This document shows positions 32,962-45,011 of a stretch of 64,000 nt of DNA, piece by piece (position 1 is the first letter of the stretch; the number at the start of each line of letters is the position of its first letter). The notes beneath the pieces were generated by a model, which saw only the letters and a program-made list of their open reading frames with translations, made no database searches and was not told the origin of the DNA. The DNA comes from Pseudoips prasinana (taxonomy: Eukaryota > Arthropoda > Insecta > Lepidoptera > Nolidae), in NCBI GenBank assembly GCA_951640165.1, contig OX621236.1:27706948-27770947 (forward strand). The letters are read 5' to 3'. The translations under genes were made by a program, and so were the position numbers.

Positions 32962-34445
32962 TAAAATAAAATAAAGTAAACAAGGTTTTTATTCACGTAG
33001 ACTTTAAAAAAGCGCTTGTAAATAGTCAGAACATGTTACACATTTATACAATTTATTTTATAATGGTAGTGATATTTACCTAGCTTATATTAAGTTATTG
33101 TTAAGGAGATTATGTTTAGGTTTAATTATTGAAATTTATATTTTACTACATATTGTCTGAATGGTTCTGTCTATATTTAGGTACGAATTCAGTATTATTA
33201 TTATAACGGACCTTGTGTTTAAAACGACGGTCGCGCTATAATGCTACCACGGGATCCAATGTGCCCCAACTGAGAAGACCCAGCGAAACAAACTCAGCAG
33301 GTTCATCTACTAAGACGGCCAGTTGAGACGGTCCGGCGAAACATACTCAAGCGGGCATAAACACGGGATTTGGTCCACTTAATGTAATTATTTAGTAGGC
33401 AAACACAATATCTGCTCGATCGGTTGTCTGAATGAATATTAATTTAGATTATATTTAGGAAACAAAAGAAAAACATCGAAACAATAACATTATTAATTTT
33501 GAGACAAAGTCAATAAATTTAAATTTAGCATATGTTAGCAATCATATTACAGATAGTCACAGATAGTTCACGTAACTCACCAAATTAGTCATGTCTATAT
33601 GGCTACAAGATCTCCAGCGAGCAATGTGCAGGTAGGTGGTGAGCGCCAGGCGTCTTTGTCATCGATGTACTCTTTAGTGGTATAATAACCCCTAGCCATA
33701 AGTACACGTTTAATATGTGTCTTGAAACTTGTGTTAGGCGGATCAGTAATATGAGTAGGAAGCTTGTTATAAAACCTAATACAATTTCCTAAAAATGATT
33801 TATTCGTTTTGCTGACTCTAAAGCCTGGTATTGCAAGTTTGTCTTTATTCCTAGAATTAATGTTATGCAGTTCACTTTTTTTTCTATAGTTATTAATATT
33901 TTTTCTAACATACAATATATTCTGATATATATACGCAGATGGCACCGTTTGTATATTTACTACTTTAAACAAAGTTCGCAAAGATTCGCGACTACCTAAC
34001 CCATAAATGGCTCTGACTGCTCTTTTTTGTAAAATGAAAATAGTACTTATGTCAGCTGCCGAACCCCACAGCAGAATGCTATAGGACATAATATTATGGA
34101 AGTACGCGAAATATACCAGTTTGTTCAGCCTTTGTTCATCTGACAATTGTCTTATTTTCCAAACGGCATAGGAAGCTGAACTAAATTTAGCTGCTAGCTT
34201 TTCAATCTGAGGAGCCCATTGCAATTTTGCGTCTAGTGTCAATCCCAGAAATACGGTCGACGGAACTAAATCTAAAATTTCCTCATTTAATGCTACTGTT
34301 GGTATAACCTGTCTCACATTTGGTAATGATAAGAGGTTATTTGCTGAAAACCATTTTGATATAAGGCCGAGTGTTTTATTCTGTTCAATAAGATCTTTTT
34401 CCTTCCTATTTAAATATCCTACTTTAAATATAAGCTTTATTGCAT
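32962..34445 (-). mobile_element. 5'-truncated LINE in the intron upstream of 32896
   Basis: RT C-terminal coding at 33595-34440 is followed by a 3' UTR that ends with aataaaaaccttgtttactt and a (ttta)n-like tail near 32962. It lies in the same orientation as the adjacent exon. An internal duplicated motif (aactgagaagacccagcgaa / agttgagacggtccggcgaa, 33268-33345) sits in the UTR. Confidence 0.6.
33595..34440 (-). pseudogene. LINE RT C-terminal region
   Basis: A continuous minus frame from about 34440 to TAA 33595. It begins after the catalytic domain (GLISKWFSANNLL), then FLGLTLDAKLQW, the KIRQL segment, SYSILLWGSAADI and LQKRAVRAIYG, the typical RT thumb and C-terminal region of Jockey/CR1-type LINEs. 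Catalytic residues and endonuclease are lost by 5' truncation. No internal stop in the remaining part. Confidence 0.75.
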
Positions 34446-34466
34446 TAGGAACATATTTGAAAACTT

Positions 34467-34720
34467 ATAATGCAACTGGCAGCCTCGTTAAAAGCGTTCT
34501 TTTCTAGGCAACTGATTCGCGACTGCGCTTTAACATATACATGGCAACCTTCAAGAAGCGAGCTTATTCCTTTCTTAAACGCCCGCAACGCACTTGCGGC
34601 TCCTCTGGTATTGCGAGTGACCATGGGCTGCGGTCATCACTTACCATCAGGTAACCCACTTGCTCGTTTGCCTCGCTATTATATTTATAAAAATAAAAAA
34701 CATTTTTTTAAGTCAGCGCC
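34467..34720 (+). mobile_element. LINE 3' end, plus strand
   Basis: The stretch ttcaagaagcgagctta ... cgcaacgcacttgcggctcc ... accatgggctgcggtcatca ... cttgctcgtttgcctcgcta, ending in an A-rich tail, matches a 3' end very common in lepidopteran genomes. It abuts the truncation point of the minus-strand LINE. The 88-codon ORF here is not a gene. Confidence 0.6.
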
Positions 34721-34782
34721 CGCACTACGTAAATGAATCTTTGAGTCGTGGGGTACTTTACAAAAATATATTTGACAGACAC

Positions 34783-34885
34783 AAAACACACCAAGACTCT
34801 TATGTGTCATACAAATAGTTGTCAGGTGCGGGAATCGCACCCGAGACACGTGTAAGGGGAGAGGCGACTGTCTATGTCTCTGACT
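34783..34885 (-). mobile_element. tRNA-derived SINE fragment, family Z
   Basis: The reverse complement shows agtcgcctctccccttac, a B-box-like cgggtgcgattcccgc and acaactatttgtatgac, as at 10654. Confidence 0.6.
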
Positions 34886-35965
34886 GCCAACTGAAACATT
34901 TAATCACTCAAATAAATAGCGCACTTAAGTCATGAACGAATATCTTATCATGCTAGCATCAATTGTGTATTTTTGTCTCCGAGGTAAGCCAAATCCTATT
35001 GAATAAAATTAATTGTCATTGTTATATATTTACGTTATTGCTAAAAGCGGACAAGGACAAAAGGAAATACTATACAAAAAGTTTAAAAGAAATCGAATCA
35101 TGGCCGAACCGGGCATTTTCAGACCCTTCAGACGTTAGGAGATAAAAGTTAAGTAGATATCAGAAGTACGCAAAGTTTAAATTTGATTCTGTGGGCAGTT
35201 TAACAGTCAGATGGGAGCTTTTTATTTTTGAAAGCCGATATTAATATCCCGGGAGAGCCGAGGCGTAATAGAAAATGAAACCGAAAGTTTCTCATTCAAT
35301 AAGGAATGTGCTATGAAGCTTTCTTCAATATTTTTTCGTTATAAAGATGTCATTACAAACAATATGGATATTCCTCGGTTTTGCCCCCGACGGATATTCC
35401 TCGGTTATGTATTATGGTAAAATAATTATCGCTACATTTAAGTATATCTTCGAGACACAGACACGTTAGGAAAAAACTGTAAACATCGATAATCATTGTT
35501 TAGGTAATTAAGTATATCTATTACCGATTTCTCGAGATATCAACTCTTTTTAGAAATAATTTTTACGTCTATTATAATATTATGTTACATAATAATTGGG
35601 TTAAGTCGGGGGTTTTGAGTTATTTTATTCTTTTTTGATGAGATTTTTGCCGTCGTGGGTTTTTTTTCAAAATTTTTAATTTTGTTTTATTTTTTTTAAA
35701 TTACGTATTATCTTAGTAAACAACCACACAAACAGTAGCCAGCAAAAATACATTCTTGTTTGGTATGAAGCACGGGCCTGGTTTGATCTCCGTACTAATA
35801 TCATAGTCTAGAGTAACGTAAAACGGTAAAACATAAATAGAAAAATAAATTTATTGATTTGTAGTAATTAGAGCAAAACTATAAATGTAAATGCTTCTCG
35901 AGTTAATTTTCACATGCAAATAGCAATACTTTGACAAATCTTTTAACAGTTAAAAATAGTTACAT
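34886..35965. other. No recognised feature
   Basis: AT-rich. A short near-duplicate (ggatattcctcggtt, at 35368 and 35390) is the only structure noted. Confidence 0.4.
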
Positions 35966-36125
35966 ATGCTTTTTTTTTATCGGGACTAGACCCTCCCTCT
36001 TACCCACCACTGCAACTCCTGTAAGCTAGCATCACCAGTGGCACACAATGAAATGGCACTGAGTGATGGGCCTCAGGCACGTCCCGGGGAATAGCTTTAA
36101 CTGTCTTGGATTCTACAACGAAATC
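35966..36125 (-). mobile_element. Retroposon 3' end with poly-A
   Basis: On the minus strand it reads tgaggcccatcactcagtgc ... gggagggtctagtcccgata and then an A-run (plus-strand T-run at 35971-35979). A GC-rich island ending in poly-A is typical of a LINE 3' end. Clade unknown. Confidence 0.5.
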
Positions 36126-36969
36126 AATCAGAAAGAAAAAAGGAGGAGTTGTTAGAAAATGAATAAATGTCAACGACCACGTTCCTCCAGAGCAAAGCGG
36201 GAGACAGAATGATGTAAAGACGCTCTTGACTTGACCTCATAAAACGAGAGAATTGCAACTAGAGAAGCCAGCTGCAAAAGCACTGAGGGTCAATTTAAGG
36301 GTCCTAAGTAGGTATGGAAAAAACGCTTAAACGCACGGAAGATGTTCCTTTACCTTCCTAATTACGTATACTTCACTAACCTAATAATGCTTTATGTTAC
36401 AAGATACTAGATTCCAGGCTCTATTTTATCTAGTTCATCGCGATGTCCTCATGGTTGTCGTGCTGAATCTCTTCGTTTCCGTCTGCACCGGTCCAGTTTC
36501 TATTTTAATAAAGCTTCCAATTAAGGGCTTATTATCGCGAAATCAGTTACAGATCCCAAAAACAAGAAGATTACTATTTCGTCTCAATTAATGTTGCCGA
36601 CAGTTTTAATTTATTTTTGTTTTTAAACATTACTGCGGATTCGGAGTATAAATTGTTATTATAAGATTAGCTTATGAATTTATACGTAAAAATAATGTAT
36701 AAGTAATATTAAATAGTTACATAGATATATTTTATTGAGAGTAGGAGTTCGACTACTGAGTGATTGCGTTTCAATAATATTTGTTATAAGCAGTTTTAGT
36801 ACCTACTTTGGTTTTTATAAGTATGCCCTATTCTTAGAGAGAGAGAAGGCAATTGTAAGCTAATTTAGAGTGAATTGTAGTTGGAATAAACGAAATTAGT
36901 AAAAATAAATATTGCGATTGAATATAACGTTTAGACATGAATTAGCAATAAATGAGTATTAAATAATGA
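36126..36969. other. No recognised feature
   Basis: The 65-codon ORF at 36394-36591 is unsupported. Confidence 0.4.
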
Positions 36970-37088
36970 TCGTGTGTGGGTCGCTGAAAGTCGCTGGATG
37001 CAGATAGCGCAAGAATGGCAAGTGTGGTATCTTTGTGGGAGGCCTTTGTTCAGCAGTGGGCGCTTTTCGGCTCATATGATGATGATGT
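36970..37088 (+). repeat. Dispersed repeat tail
   Basis: tgggaggcctttgttcagca and gtgggcgcttttcggctcat followed by a (atg)n tail: the other strand of the family at 25755-26125. Confidence 0.6.
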
Positions 37089-38709
37089 TTACTAAATTAA
37101 ATTATCAAATTCGGCGTATTTCTTTAAAAGGTTTTCCTTAAACCCTTTTGAATAAATACGGCAACTTTGATAGTTCTTTAACTATTGTTACATAATATGT
37201 TAAACTCAATATAAGATATTCTTGAACAATTTTTTACAATGCTTACTATCTATCGCGTTAGTTAAAAACTTGGGAATTCATTTGTTTATGCGATTTTTGA
37301 TAAGTAAAAAAAAACTAGAAAATACCTCCAAAACTAAAAAAAAGTAATATAATACCTATATTTAATGAATACTAACGTATGTTTTTCTTACAATTGAGGC
37401 TTAAATATGATCAAACACTACGAAACACAACATGGGAAGACATCATGACCCCGTTACAAAAGACCTGCTTCCATCTTTATTCCCGTCACCCTTTGTATTT
37501 TTTCTCATTAAGTTTATCATTCCAAAAGTCCCTGAAAGGGCTTCGCTTCAAAAATATGACAGCATCTTAAAAATAAACCATTTATCATTGAACTACGCTG
37601 CGGTCGTTAATATTCTGCGCCTAAATTTTAATAACGAGTTGAACATTCGTTACCTGACAGTGGCGTAGTATTATCATAATACGACTCATGTCGGCTTACT
37701 CAATTTGTGTTATGTCCACTCGTTCACGAGTTACTTACAATGCACCCTTCAGCCGAATATTTGCTTGCTATACGTAGAAAACTCAGCGACTTTCTACCTT
37801 TCCCAGTTAGAAAAATACAATTTTAATGATTTTAATAACTTAAGTACCTACTTGAGTTTAATGTAATGTTGTTCGCAGGAATATCGGAGGTACCTACATA
37901 GGTACCACGGTAGTCCTGGGAACTTTCTCTCACTAATATAATTATTACGTCATCATTTCGTCATTATCTAAATAGATAATGACAAACGGAAGTTTCGGTA
38001 CAGTTAATGCCTTATTGAATCTAATATTCAACTAGAGCGAACTCAATTGACGAACAGGTTTTAACATCCGAGTGCGGTGCGGTCTACAGGGATCCCTATG
38101 TACCCTACTAATTTTAATTATTAAGTGATTTTGGTTGGCACAGTTCAAGTATTACTCTCGAATTTACATTTGACTCTCCCTCAGTGTTGGTTATGATTTA
38201 TACATCAGTAATAGCCTATTTACATTTAGTTACGACTAGCTGCCACCTACAACTTTGTCCACGTAAATAGGAATGTGTGTGAGTAATTAAAGTAAAATAC
38301 TCTTTATTGTACACCATAACTTAAAATTACAATGAACATACATAAATAAGGTACAAAGGGCGGCCTTATCCCTACTGCGATTTCTTCCAGACAACCAATT
38401 ATGGAGTGGATAGAGAAAGTAAAGGGAAAACAGGGTAGATAGGTATAACAATAGGTCAACTTAATTTGTTTGTGTCGCGCCTTAACTACTCAAGCGTCAT
38501 GAATCTTTACAGTCATGTTGTTAGACGGACAGGAAAGGATAGTAAAAGAGGGAGAAGGAGGGTAAAAGTATTATTCAAAAGGCATAGAAAATTTAGTTCC
38601 AGACGACTGCAAAATCTACGTGGGTAAGCAGCGGGAAAAAGCTAATATACTATATTACCCCTTATAACAACAGAATCTGCCAGTGAAATATAGAAATGTA
38701 TGTATGTAC
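37089..38709. other. No recognised feature
   Basis: AT-rich. ORFs at 37379-37570 and 37432-37668 overlap in two frames without a domain. Confidence 0.4.
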
Positions 38710-38828
38710 ACACGGCTACATATCAAGCTATACATTTCCAATATAAGCTGGCCTCTCATTGTATGGAAATCCTATACAACGCGAGATCAGCTTATAATGG
38801 AAATGTATAGCTTGATATGTAGCCGTGT
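38710..38828. mobile_element. 119-bp palindromic MITE, best-preserved copy
   Basis: Nearly perfect palindrome over its whole length with GTAC on both sides (38706-38709, 38829-38832); complementarity even extends into the flanking GTATGTAC/GTACATAC. Same length as the copies in the 1-1486 array. Confidence 0.9.
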
Positions 38829-39044
38829 GTACATACTTATTATTTATTTGAAGAGATATATAGTTTTATTAACTTTTTTGTTCAGCAGATGTGTAATGTG
38901 ATGTGCAACTAATATAAAATTTACCTGATGTACCTAATATATATATTTGTTCATTTTATTTTTATTTTATAGAGAATCTTTAAAATGATTAATATCTCTC
39001 ATAGCCAATTGCCCTCATCGTTCCTTAAGTGATTGGCGAGGCTA

Positions 39045-39235
39045 AACATCTAGGCCGCGGTCAGTTAATGGGTGGCCGCCAAAGTGGTTACATTTCTAAG
39101 CATCTCCGTGCTTCGGAGGGCACGTGAACCTGTCGGTCCCTGCAGCCGCCGTTAGCCGATAGTTGTTAAGCCATGTCAGAGGCCTACTGGGCGACTTGAA
39201 CAACTCTGACACCAGGGTAACAGTAAGTAAATAAG
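39045..39235 (+). mobile_element. SINE-like repeat fragment
   Basis: Contains gggtggccgccaaagtggtt, ctccgtgcttcggagggcac and gtgaacctgtcggtccctgc, related to the body of 18698-19060. Confidence 0.6.
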
Positions 39236-39903
39236 GAAACAAATTACATACGTATCCTCAAGATGACATGCGCGCTAGGGCGAATGCGGATTAGCACGCG
39301 GGATAATTCATAATCGGGATAAATCATATGTAATTGATTTTTTTATGCATTTGATTTTTGGTTACGATGCCATAAATTTAAAAGTCTACGTCGTAAATAG
39401 CATCTACTAGAACTTTTTACAGTATATTTTTTTGTAAATTGGCACGAAAGCCAAATTGAAGGTTTACTTGACGGATATTAAGAAGAAATATTAAGTACAC
39501 AAGGCCCAACAGCAACTTAGACCTTCAAAAGATCAGAAGGTAACCTTCGTTAGTACTGTTTTTCGAAGGTGCGCTTAAACGAACCGTATTGTTTGACATA
39601 AAAAACAACTAATTTTAGAGCGTCCAGGGGTCGGAAGGGCTCGTAATAAGGGATCATCAGATAAACGCCTCAGTAACCACCCTGCCGTACTGTATGTTCA
39701 CACATACCTCAGTTTGCTTAGTTAACCGTGCTGATGATAGCCGGCGTAAACATATAAACTCAAATCTCAATGCGTAAATTCGTGTTCAGAAGCAATATAT
39801 TTGTATTCAGAATTCTCATAATTCCTTTAAATATGCATTTAAAATATAATACAATACACTTACACACAGCATAACCAGCATCCAGCCAGTGCAGTGATAA
39901 AAA

Positions 39904-40643
39904 GGCTTAGTAGCGGTTTCGCCCTAATTTTGCTCGCCCGAATCGGGCGAATGAACTACTTTCGATTTAGAAATATTTTTTAGGGCCGGTTTCGCCCGAG
40001 ACACATTTAATAGCGGGCGAATCAGGTTCAGTAAAATTTAGTTATGTACTATTCGCCCAAATACTATTATACCTCAGAAAAGATAAGTAGTACAGTCGAG
40101 CTCACCATGTACAAATATTTTTAAAGAGGATTTACTTAGGCACACGTGTTACTCGATAATAGTAAGTAACGTATTAGATTTAATTAGATAGATAGTATGC
40201 ACAATGACTTTTGTTCCTCAGCGATAGAAGACCTAGCAAATAAATGCACCCATAGGAACACAAAAGATAGTAGTATAATGCTGTCTCTGTCACTCATTTG
40301 CAAATTGTGCGGCGTGTTTCACATCATTTGGTTTAGTGTGTCTAAAATACTGACAGTATAACAACATAACTGCATAAAGTGCATACATAAAATTATGTGT
40401 AGGCATTTATTATGAGTAACAATTGTTTAAGCAACTGTACTTTTTTATAAAATTTCACACTTTATTATTAAATAAAGGCTTATTTTTTTGAGTATTGGTT
40501 ATTTGGGTGAATTGTTAATTACTACATTTTGCTTGACCTGATTCGCCCGCCATTAAATTTTCCTCGGGCGAAACCGGCCCTAAAAAATATTTAAAATTGA
40601 AAGTAGTTCATTCGCCCAATTAAGGCGAAACCGCTACTAAGCC
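39904..40643. mobile_element. 740-bp DNA transposon with long terminal inverted repeats
   Basis: Ends are GGCTTAGTAGCGGTTTCGCC and its inverse; complementarity continues about 120 bp inward (atgaactacttt..., agggccggtttcgcccga...), the left arm carrying a small extra tgctcgcccgaa. Flanks GATAAAAA (39896-39903) and GATTAAAA (40644-40651) fit an 8-bp target duplication with one mismatch, as in hAT-type elements. The internal region has no transposase ORF. Confidence 0.8.
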
Positions 40644-41078
40644 GATTAAAATGGATGTCTCTCTACGGCATTTGGACAATTTTCATGTTCTCTCTCACAA
40701 AAAAAAATTGGTATTTCCTTGGTCAACCTCTGTAGAGAGACATGGGTTTTTGTTGCCAAGCTTTATATTATTTTTATTTATTTATTTAATTGCCATTAGC
40801 CCCACTGAGCGGAAATATTTTATACTAGTTAAGAATATATAGGTATTTTCCATATTTTTCTGTTATTTAAGCATTAATGCATACACATTATACATACGCA
40901 CACTTACACGAGAATACTCGTATTGTCTTTATACTCTGATAATGCACTAGCTGTCTTAAAGAAAATAACTCCTTCGGTTGTGCTCTGAAGAGATTTCTCT
41001 AGTTAATACGACAAAAATTTCGATTTTCACACTTCGCATAGGAAAATAAAAGCTCATTTTGTGAAGTAGCAGTAAAGC

Positions 41079-41850
41079 TCATGGATTTAAATTGAATCAA
41101 TCTGAGTATCTGAACGTTTCTAATAAAATTACTGAAATCTCTCCATAAACTAAAGGCCGTTTGTATTTTAATGGACTTAAAATACATATACCAGTAGAAG
41201 CCACGCACTCCATCAAGAAAACTGGAGTCACATTTGGCTCCATCGGCTCGGCCGATTTGTCCGATGTATGTCACTCTTCGAATGAAGTCTCACTTCAATT
41301 CCCACCCTTAACATAGAGAAATAACGATTAAGTTATATAGCTCATGGATTTAAAACCAATCAATTTGAGTAGCCGAACGTGTCTAATAAAATTACTGAAA
41401 TCTGCCCTTAAAATAATGTCGTAAGTGTTTTAATGTTCGTATCTTGAACAATATAAATATCAGTAAAACCTACGCGGTCCAATAGATGTAACATAAATGG
41501 AGCCATATTTGGCTCCTCCGACATGGCTGCTAGACATAGTAATAGTAACAGTGCACGCCAAGTATTTGCATTTGACAAGATGAAAATACTTGGCGTGCAC
41601 TGTTACGTACTGCATTTGACATCATTATTTTTTTTTTAGTATGATTCTGTAGAAATGGGGACCGAGTTTGGTTTCCATCCTTCAGATAGGGCAATAAAGG
41701 CACAGAATAACAAAACTCTAGGATTTAAATCTAATCAATATGAGACACTGAACCTGTCTAATAAAATTGCAGAAATTTGCGCATAAACTAAGTTCCGCAC
41801 GTATTTGATTGGACTTTCTTAGAATGAATACACACATCAAAGTTCCTAAA
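41079..41850 (+). repeat. Three-copy degenerate tandem repeat (spacing about 262 and 375 bp)
   Basis: Units begin at about 41079, 41341 and 41716 with ctc(a)tggatttaaa, then atcaat(c/t)tgag, gtctaataaaatt and cataaacta. The first two also share acatttggctcc / catatttggctcc near their ends. The wider second interval contains the inverted duplication at 41545-41621. The 91-codon minus ORF 40999-41274 lies within unit 1 and is not recognised. Confidence 0.7.
41545..41621. repeat. Perfect 23-bp inverted duplication bracketed by an 11-bp direct repeat
   Basis: Arms 41545-41567 and 41584-41606 are perfectly complementary. TGCATTTGACA occurs both in the loop (41567-41577) and right after the second arm (41611-41621). 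Confidence 0.9.
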
Positions 41851-41879
41851 GATCAAGTACATTTTAACCATAACACATC

Positions 41880-42080
41880 ATCATCATCATTATAGCTGGA
41901 AGAATTCCACTGATGGAGAAGCCACCCCAGAAATTAACCCCCAAGGATATGCCATAATCGCCACGCTTAGCAGATGGGGTGGCGATCGCAGTATGATGGT
42001 CATAGTGCTCAGAAGGAAGCTGCTCCCCGTCCTATGGTAAATATTCCCTCGGTTTGACCTCTACGCCCCCCACGAGATGA
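41880..42080 (+). repeat. Dispersed retroposon-like repeat
   Basis: catcatcatcattatagctg, aaggatatgccataatcgcc and the acgccccccacgagatgagg stretch match the first segment of 25755-26125. Confidence 0.6.
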
Positions 42081-42535
42081 GGTGGGGTGATGATATTCTG
42101 ATATTCGCCGCCGTCACCACACAGCAACCACCGACATTATCCAATTCATTTAACCAAATGTAGTCTTTCAGATTGACTTCCTACTTTAACTCCTATGTTT
42201 ACTAAAACAAATTATCCATTTATTTTGCAACAATTACGAAAAATCTGTATAGTTGCATATTACAGTTTACAGTTGTTTTAGAAGTTTAACACTAATTACT
42301 TAAAACCTTGCATATGCATTCGCAATTTCCCAATTCACAAAATGTGAATAGTATTGTCCAAACTTTAAAACGAACGAGTATGCGACCAAAAATAAATCAG
42401 GTTCAATATCCTACCTACTGATTTCTAATCGCAGGATTTCAATCGTTATTATTGGCACCCACTTCAAATAATATTTTTCTGGCGCTTCTAGTAATAGATT
42501 AAAAATCTTCAAATCGCGCACGTACCATTTCATTT

Positions 42536-42655
42536 ATCATCATCATCATCATATCAGCCGAAAGACGCTCACTGCTGGACAAAGGCCTCACCACAGATCT
42601 TCACAATTGCCGGTTTTGCGCTACCCACACCCAGCGGCTTCCTGCGACCCTCGAC
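42536..42655 (+). repeat. Dispersed retroposon-like repeat
   Basis: cagccgaaagacgctcactg, ctggacaaaggcctcaccac and acacccagcggcttcctgcg match the second segment of 25755-26125. Confidence 0.65.
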
Positions 42656-42832
42656 AACATATATACTTACTATTATAATTTATTGAAGTAGTATATATGA
42701 TGGTTACATGGCTGGGTTACAGACTAAGTCAACCGAGACCCGTTAAGGGTTTGTAGTTTGCGTCGTTAATGATATTATATTTCTAAGATATCTCTTTAAG
42801 AAAAATAAACTTTCTAAATATTTAACGGGCCG

Positions 42833-43078
42833 GTTAGCGTGCTGGTAAATGCTTGCCTTTCACGCCGCAGGTCGTGGGTTCAATTCGCACCCAGGACAGA
42901 TATTTGTGTGCATGAACATATCTGTTTGTCCTGAATTTGGGTGTAATTGGCTGTATTTACAAAAGAAAAGTGGTAGGTATAGGTAGTATATCAGTTATCT
43001 GGTTTCCATAGTACAAGCTCTGCTTAGTTTGGGTTCAGATGGCCGTGTGTGAATAATGTCCCAGGATATTGTTTATTA
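42833..43078 (+). mobile_element. tRNA-derived SINE, family X
   Basis: The tRNA-like head gggccggttagcgtgctggt ... gtgggttcaattcgcaccc has A- and B-box-like motifs, then aggacagatatttgtgtgca and an end gtcccaggatattg. Same family, opposite strand, as 5590-5836. Confidence 0.75.
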
Positions 43079-44489
43079 ATTAATACAGGACACATAATCA
43101 AATCAGGCAGAAAAAATACAAACTATCTGCCCTTAGCGGATCTAGGTCAACTTAACCCGTAACCCGGATGTATGTATATATTAATACACATCTCATTTCC
43201 CCAAATCACTAAATGTATAGAGTATTTTTAGCCGACATTTATAGTAAGCTTTTAGTACTACACTGGACTATAGAAGTGAGCCGAACCTCAAGCCATCTAG
43301 CAAAAAATATTGGAAACCAAGTAACCCAGAGCACACATTTTGGATTTAAACATGGGCATGGGTAACTGACGTGGAGATGAATGACAGGAACGAATTTAAG
43401 AACTTTTTTGCAACTGTTGATTTACTTTGATAAGCTAAGATGGGGGCGCTTGTCCGGTTGGGGATCCGAGGCGGCAATACATCAATATTAATAAAAACTG
43501 ATAGCGAATGAAAGCGGAATTCCATACTGCTTTAAAAACTACAACCAACACACAGATCAGATACCTAAGTACGAAATATATATGGAAACCATCCAAAACG
43601 ATTCCCGTACGAATAAAGAATTATCAAATTAGGTTTACAAACAACGGAGGAATAATAATAAAACCAAGCAGCCAAATTGATAATCTCCTTCTCATGAAGT
43701 TGCTAAAAATATAAAAGTAACGATTCTCTCGTAATATCCAAAAATAAACCAGGCATAAAATATATTGCGTAGTTCAAATCGTCGGTCGGAGCAACGTTTG
43801 TATCAAATATGAAACAACTCTGCCTCCATCAGTTTATTTTACGTTTCGGTTGTAACAACATTTTCGTATATAAAAGTAGAAAGTAAATGGAATATCTAAT
43901 TATCTATATAGCATTACGGCCATCAATCTTTGGAATCCAATATTTTGGCGTTGCTACGTAAAAGATTGCTTAAAAATGAGGTAAAAGTGAATTTGCTTTT
44001 TTCGTCACAGCTTTGCTCTGCCGTGAATCTTGTCACGGAGACGAATGAGATTTAATAATATTCAAACTTTGACTCATTACCATGCCAGTGGGCAACGATG
44101 AGAAAAGTTTGAGGTATGCCTTCTAACTGGCGCAAAACACAAAACTCTGGCTGTAATTTTAAAATGTATACAGTTCCAGGGCCATTGAGTTCCCTTTGTT
44201 TGACCCTTGATACGCAAGGCTACTTTTTACCTGATATGCGACGCTTACGAGTAACTATTTGTAAGACGTTTGCGAGTAAAATTACTGAATAGTAGGTAAT
44301 GCAGTAAATTTAAGAAGCGCTATCTACCTACGATACAGAATGAAATGAAAGACGAAAACGATGAAAGAGGTTGAGACATTTTCAAAATGAGTGACAAAAC
44401 ATTTAAGTGCGGGTGTAGTGTGTAGTTGTATAAACTTTAGCTACCGTAATGAGATTGGACCATTATAAGCTGATGGAACTTGTAATTAA
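43079..44489. other. No recognised feature
   Basis: AT-rich. The 68-codon plus ORF 43508-43714 is basic but has no recognised domain. A small inverted motif (cacggcagagc / gctctgccgtg) lies near 44030. Confidence 0.4.
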
Positions 44490-44800
44490 GTATTATTTTT
44501 AATCTTTTAAAAATGTTATTTTAGTGTTAATAATTATTTTTAAACAGCTCTTGCAGGGAATCGCGATTATCTAGATTAAAAATAGCTCTGACTGCTCCTT
44601 TGAAATATGAAATTAGTACCTTTAAAGTTAGTTTAGCCCCCTCCATAGGATATAATGCTGTGCTGTGAAGCTATGGGAAATAACATAGTAAAAATATGTA
44701 CGTCAATCATGCAGTTGTTTCTTCAAACAATTGCCTTATTTTCAATACAATAGGGAGCCGAATGTAATTTGGTGGATTACTTTTTAATATGAGGACCAAT

Positions 44801-44854
44801 GGGGTGAAATTAGTCTCAAATTTGCAATGGCAAAGTTGAGTCTAATTTCACCCC
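44801..44854. repeat. 25-bp inverted duplication, 4-nt loop
   Basis: Arms 44801-44825 and 44830-44854 pair with two mismatches around AATG. Copy A (about 2405-2445) has only the right-arm-like sequence. Confidence 0.85.
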
Positions 44855-44885
44855 AAGTAGGACTAATATTTCCTCATTCACTGCA

Positions 44886-44921
44886 AATATTGGAAATGTA
44901 AAGCTTGATATGAAGCCGTGT
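44886..44921. mobile_element. Right half of the palindromic MITE
   Basis: ggaaatgtaaagcttgatat...agccgtgt is the 3' half only. The left half and about 215 bp upstream, present in copy A (about 2471-2775), are missing. The junction falls in an atattg shared by both edges. Confidence 0.75.
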
Positions 44922-45011
44922 GTAAGTAAAAACGTAACCGGGAATATTAAAAATATATTGTAGGTTCTCTTTATAAAAACAGAATATGTAGCTAATGTTT
45001 ACAAAAAACAT

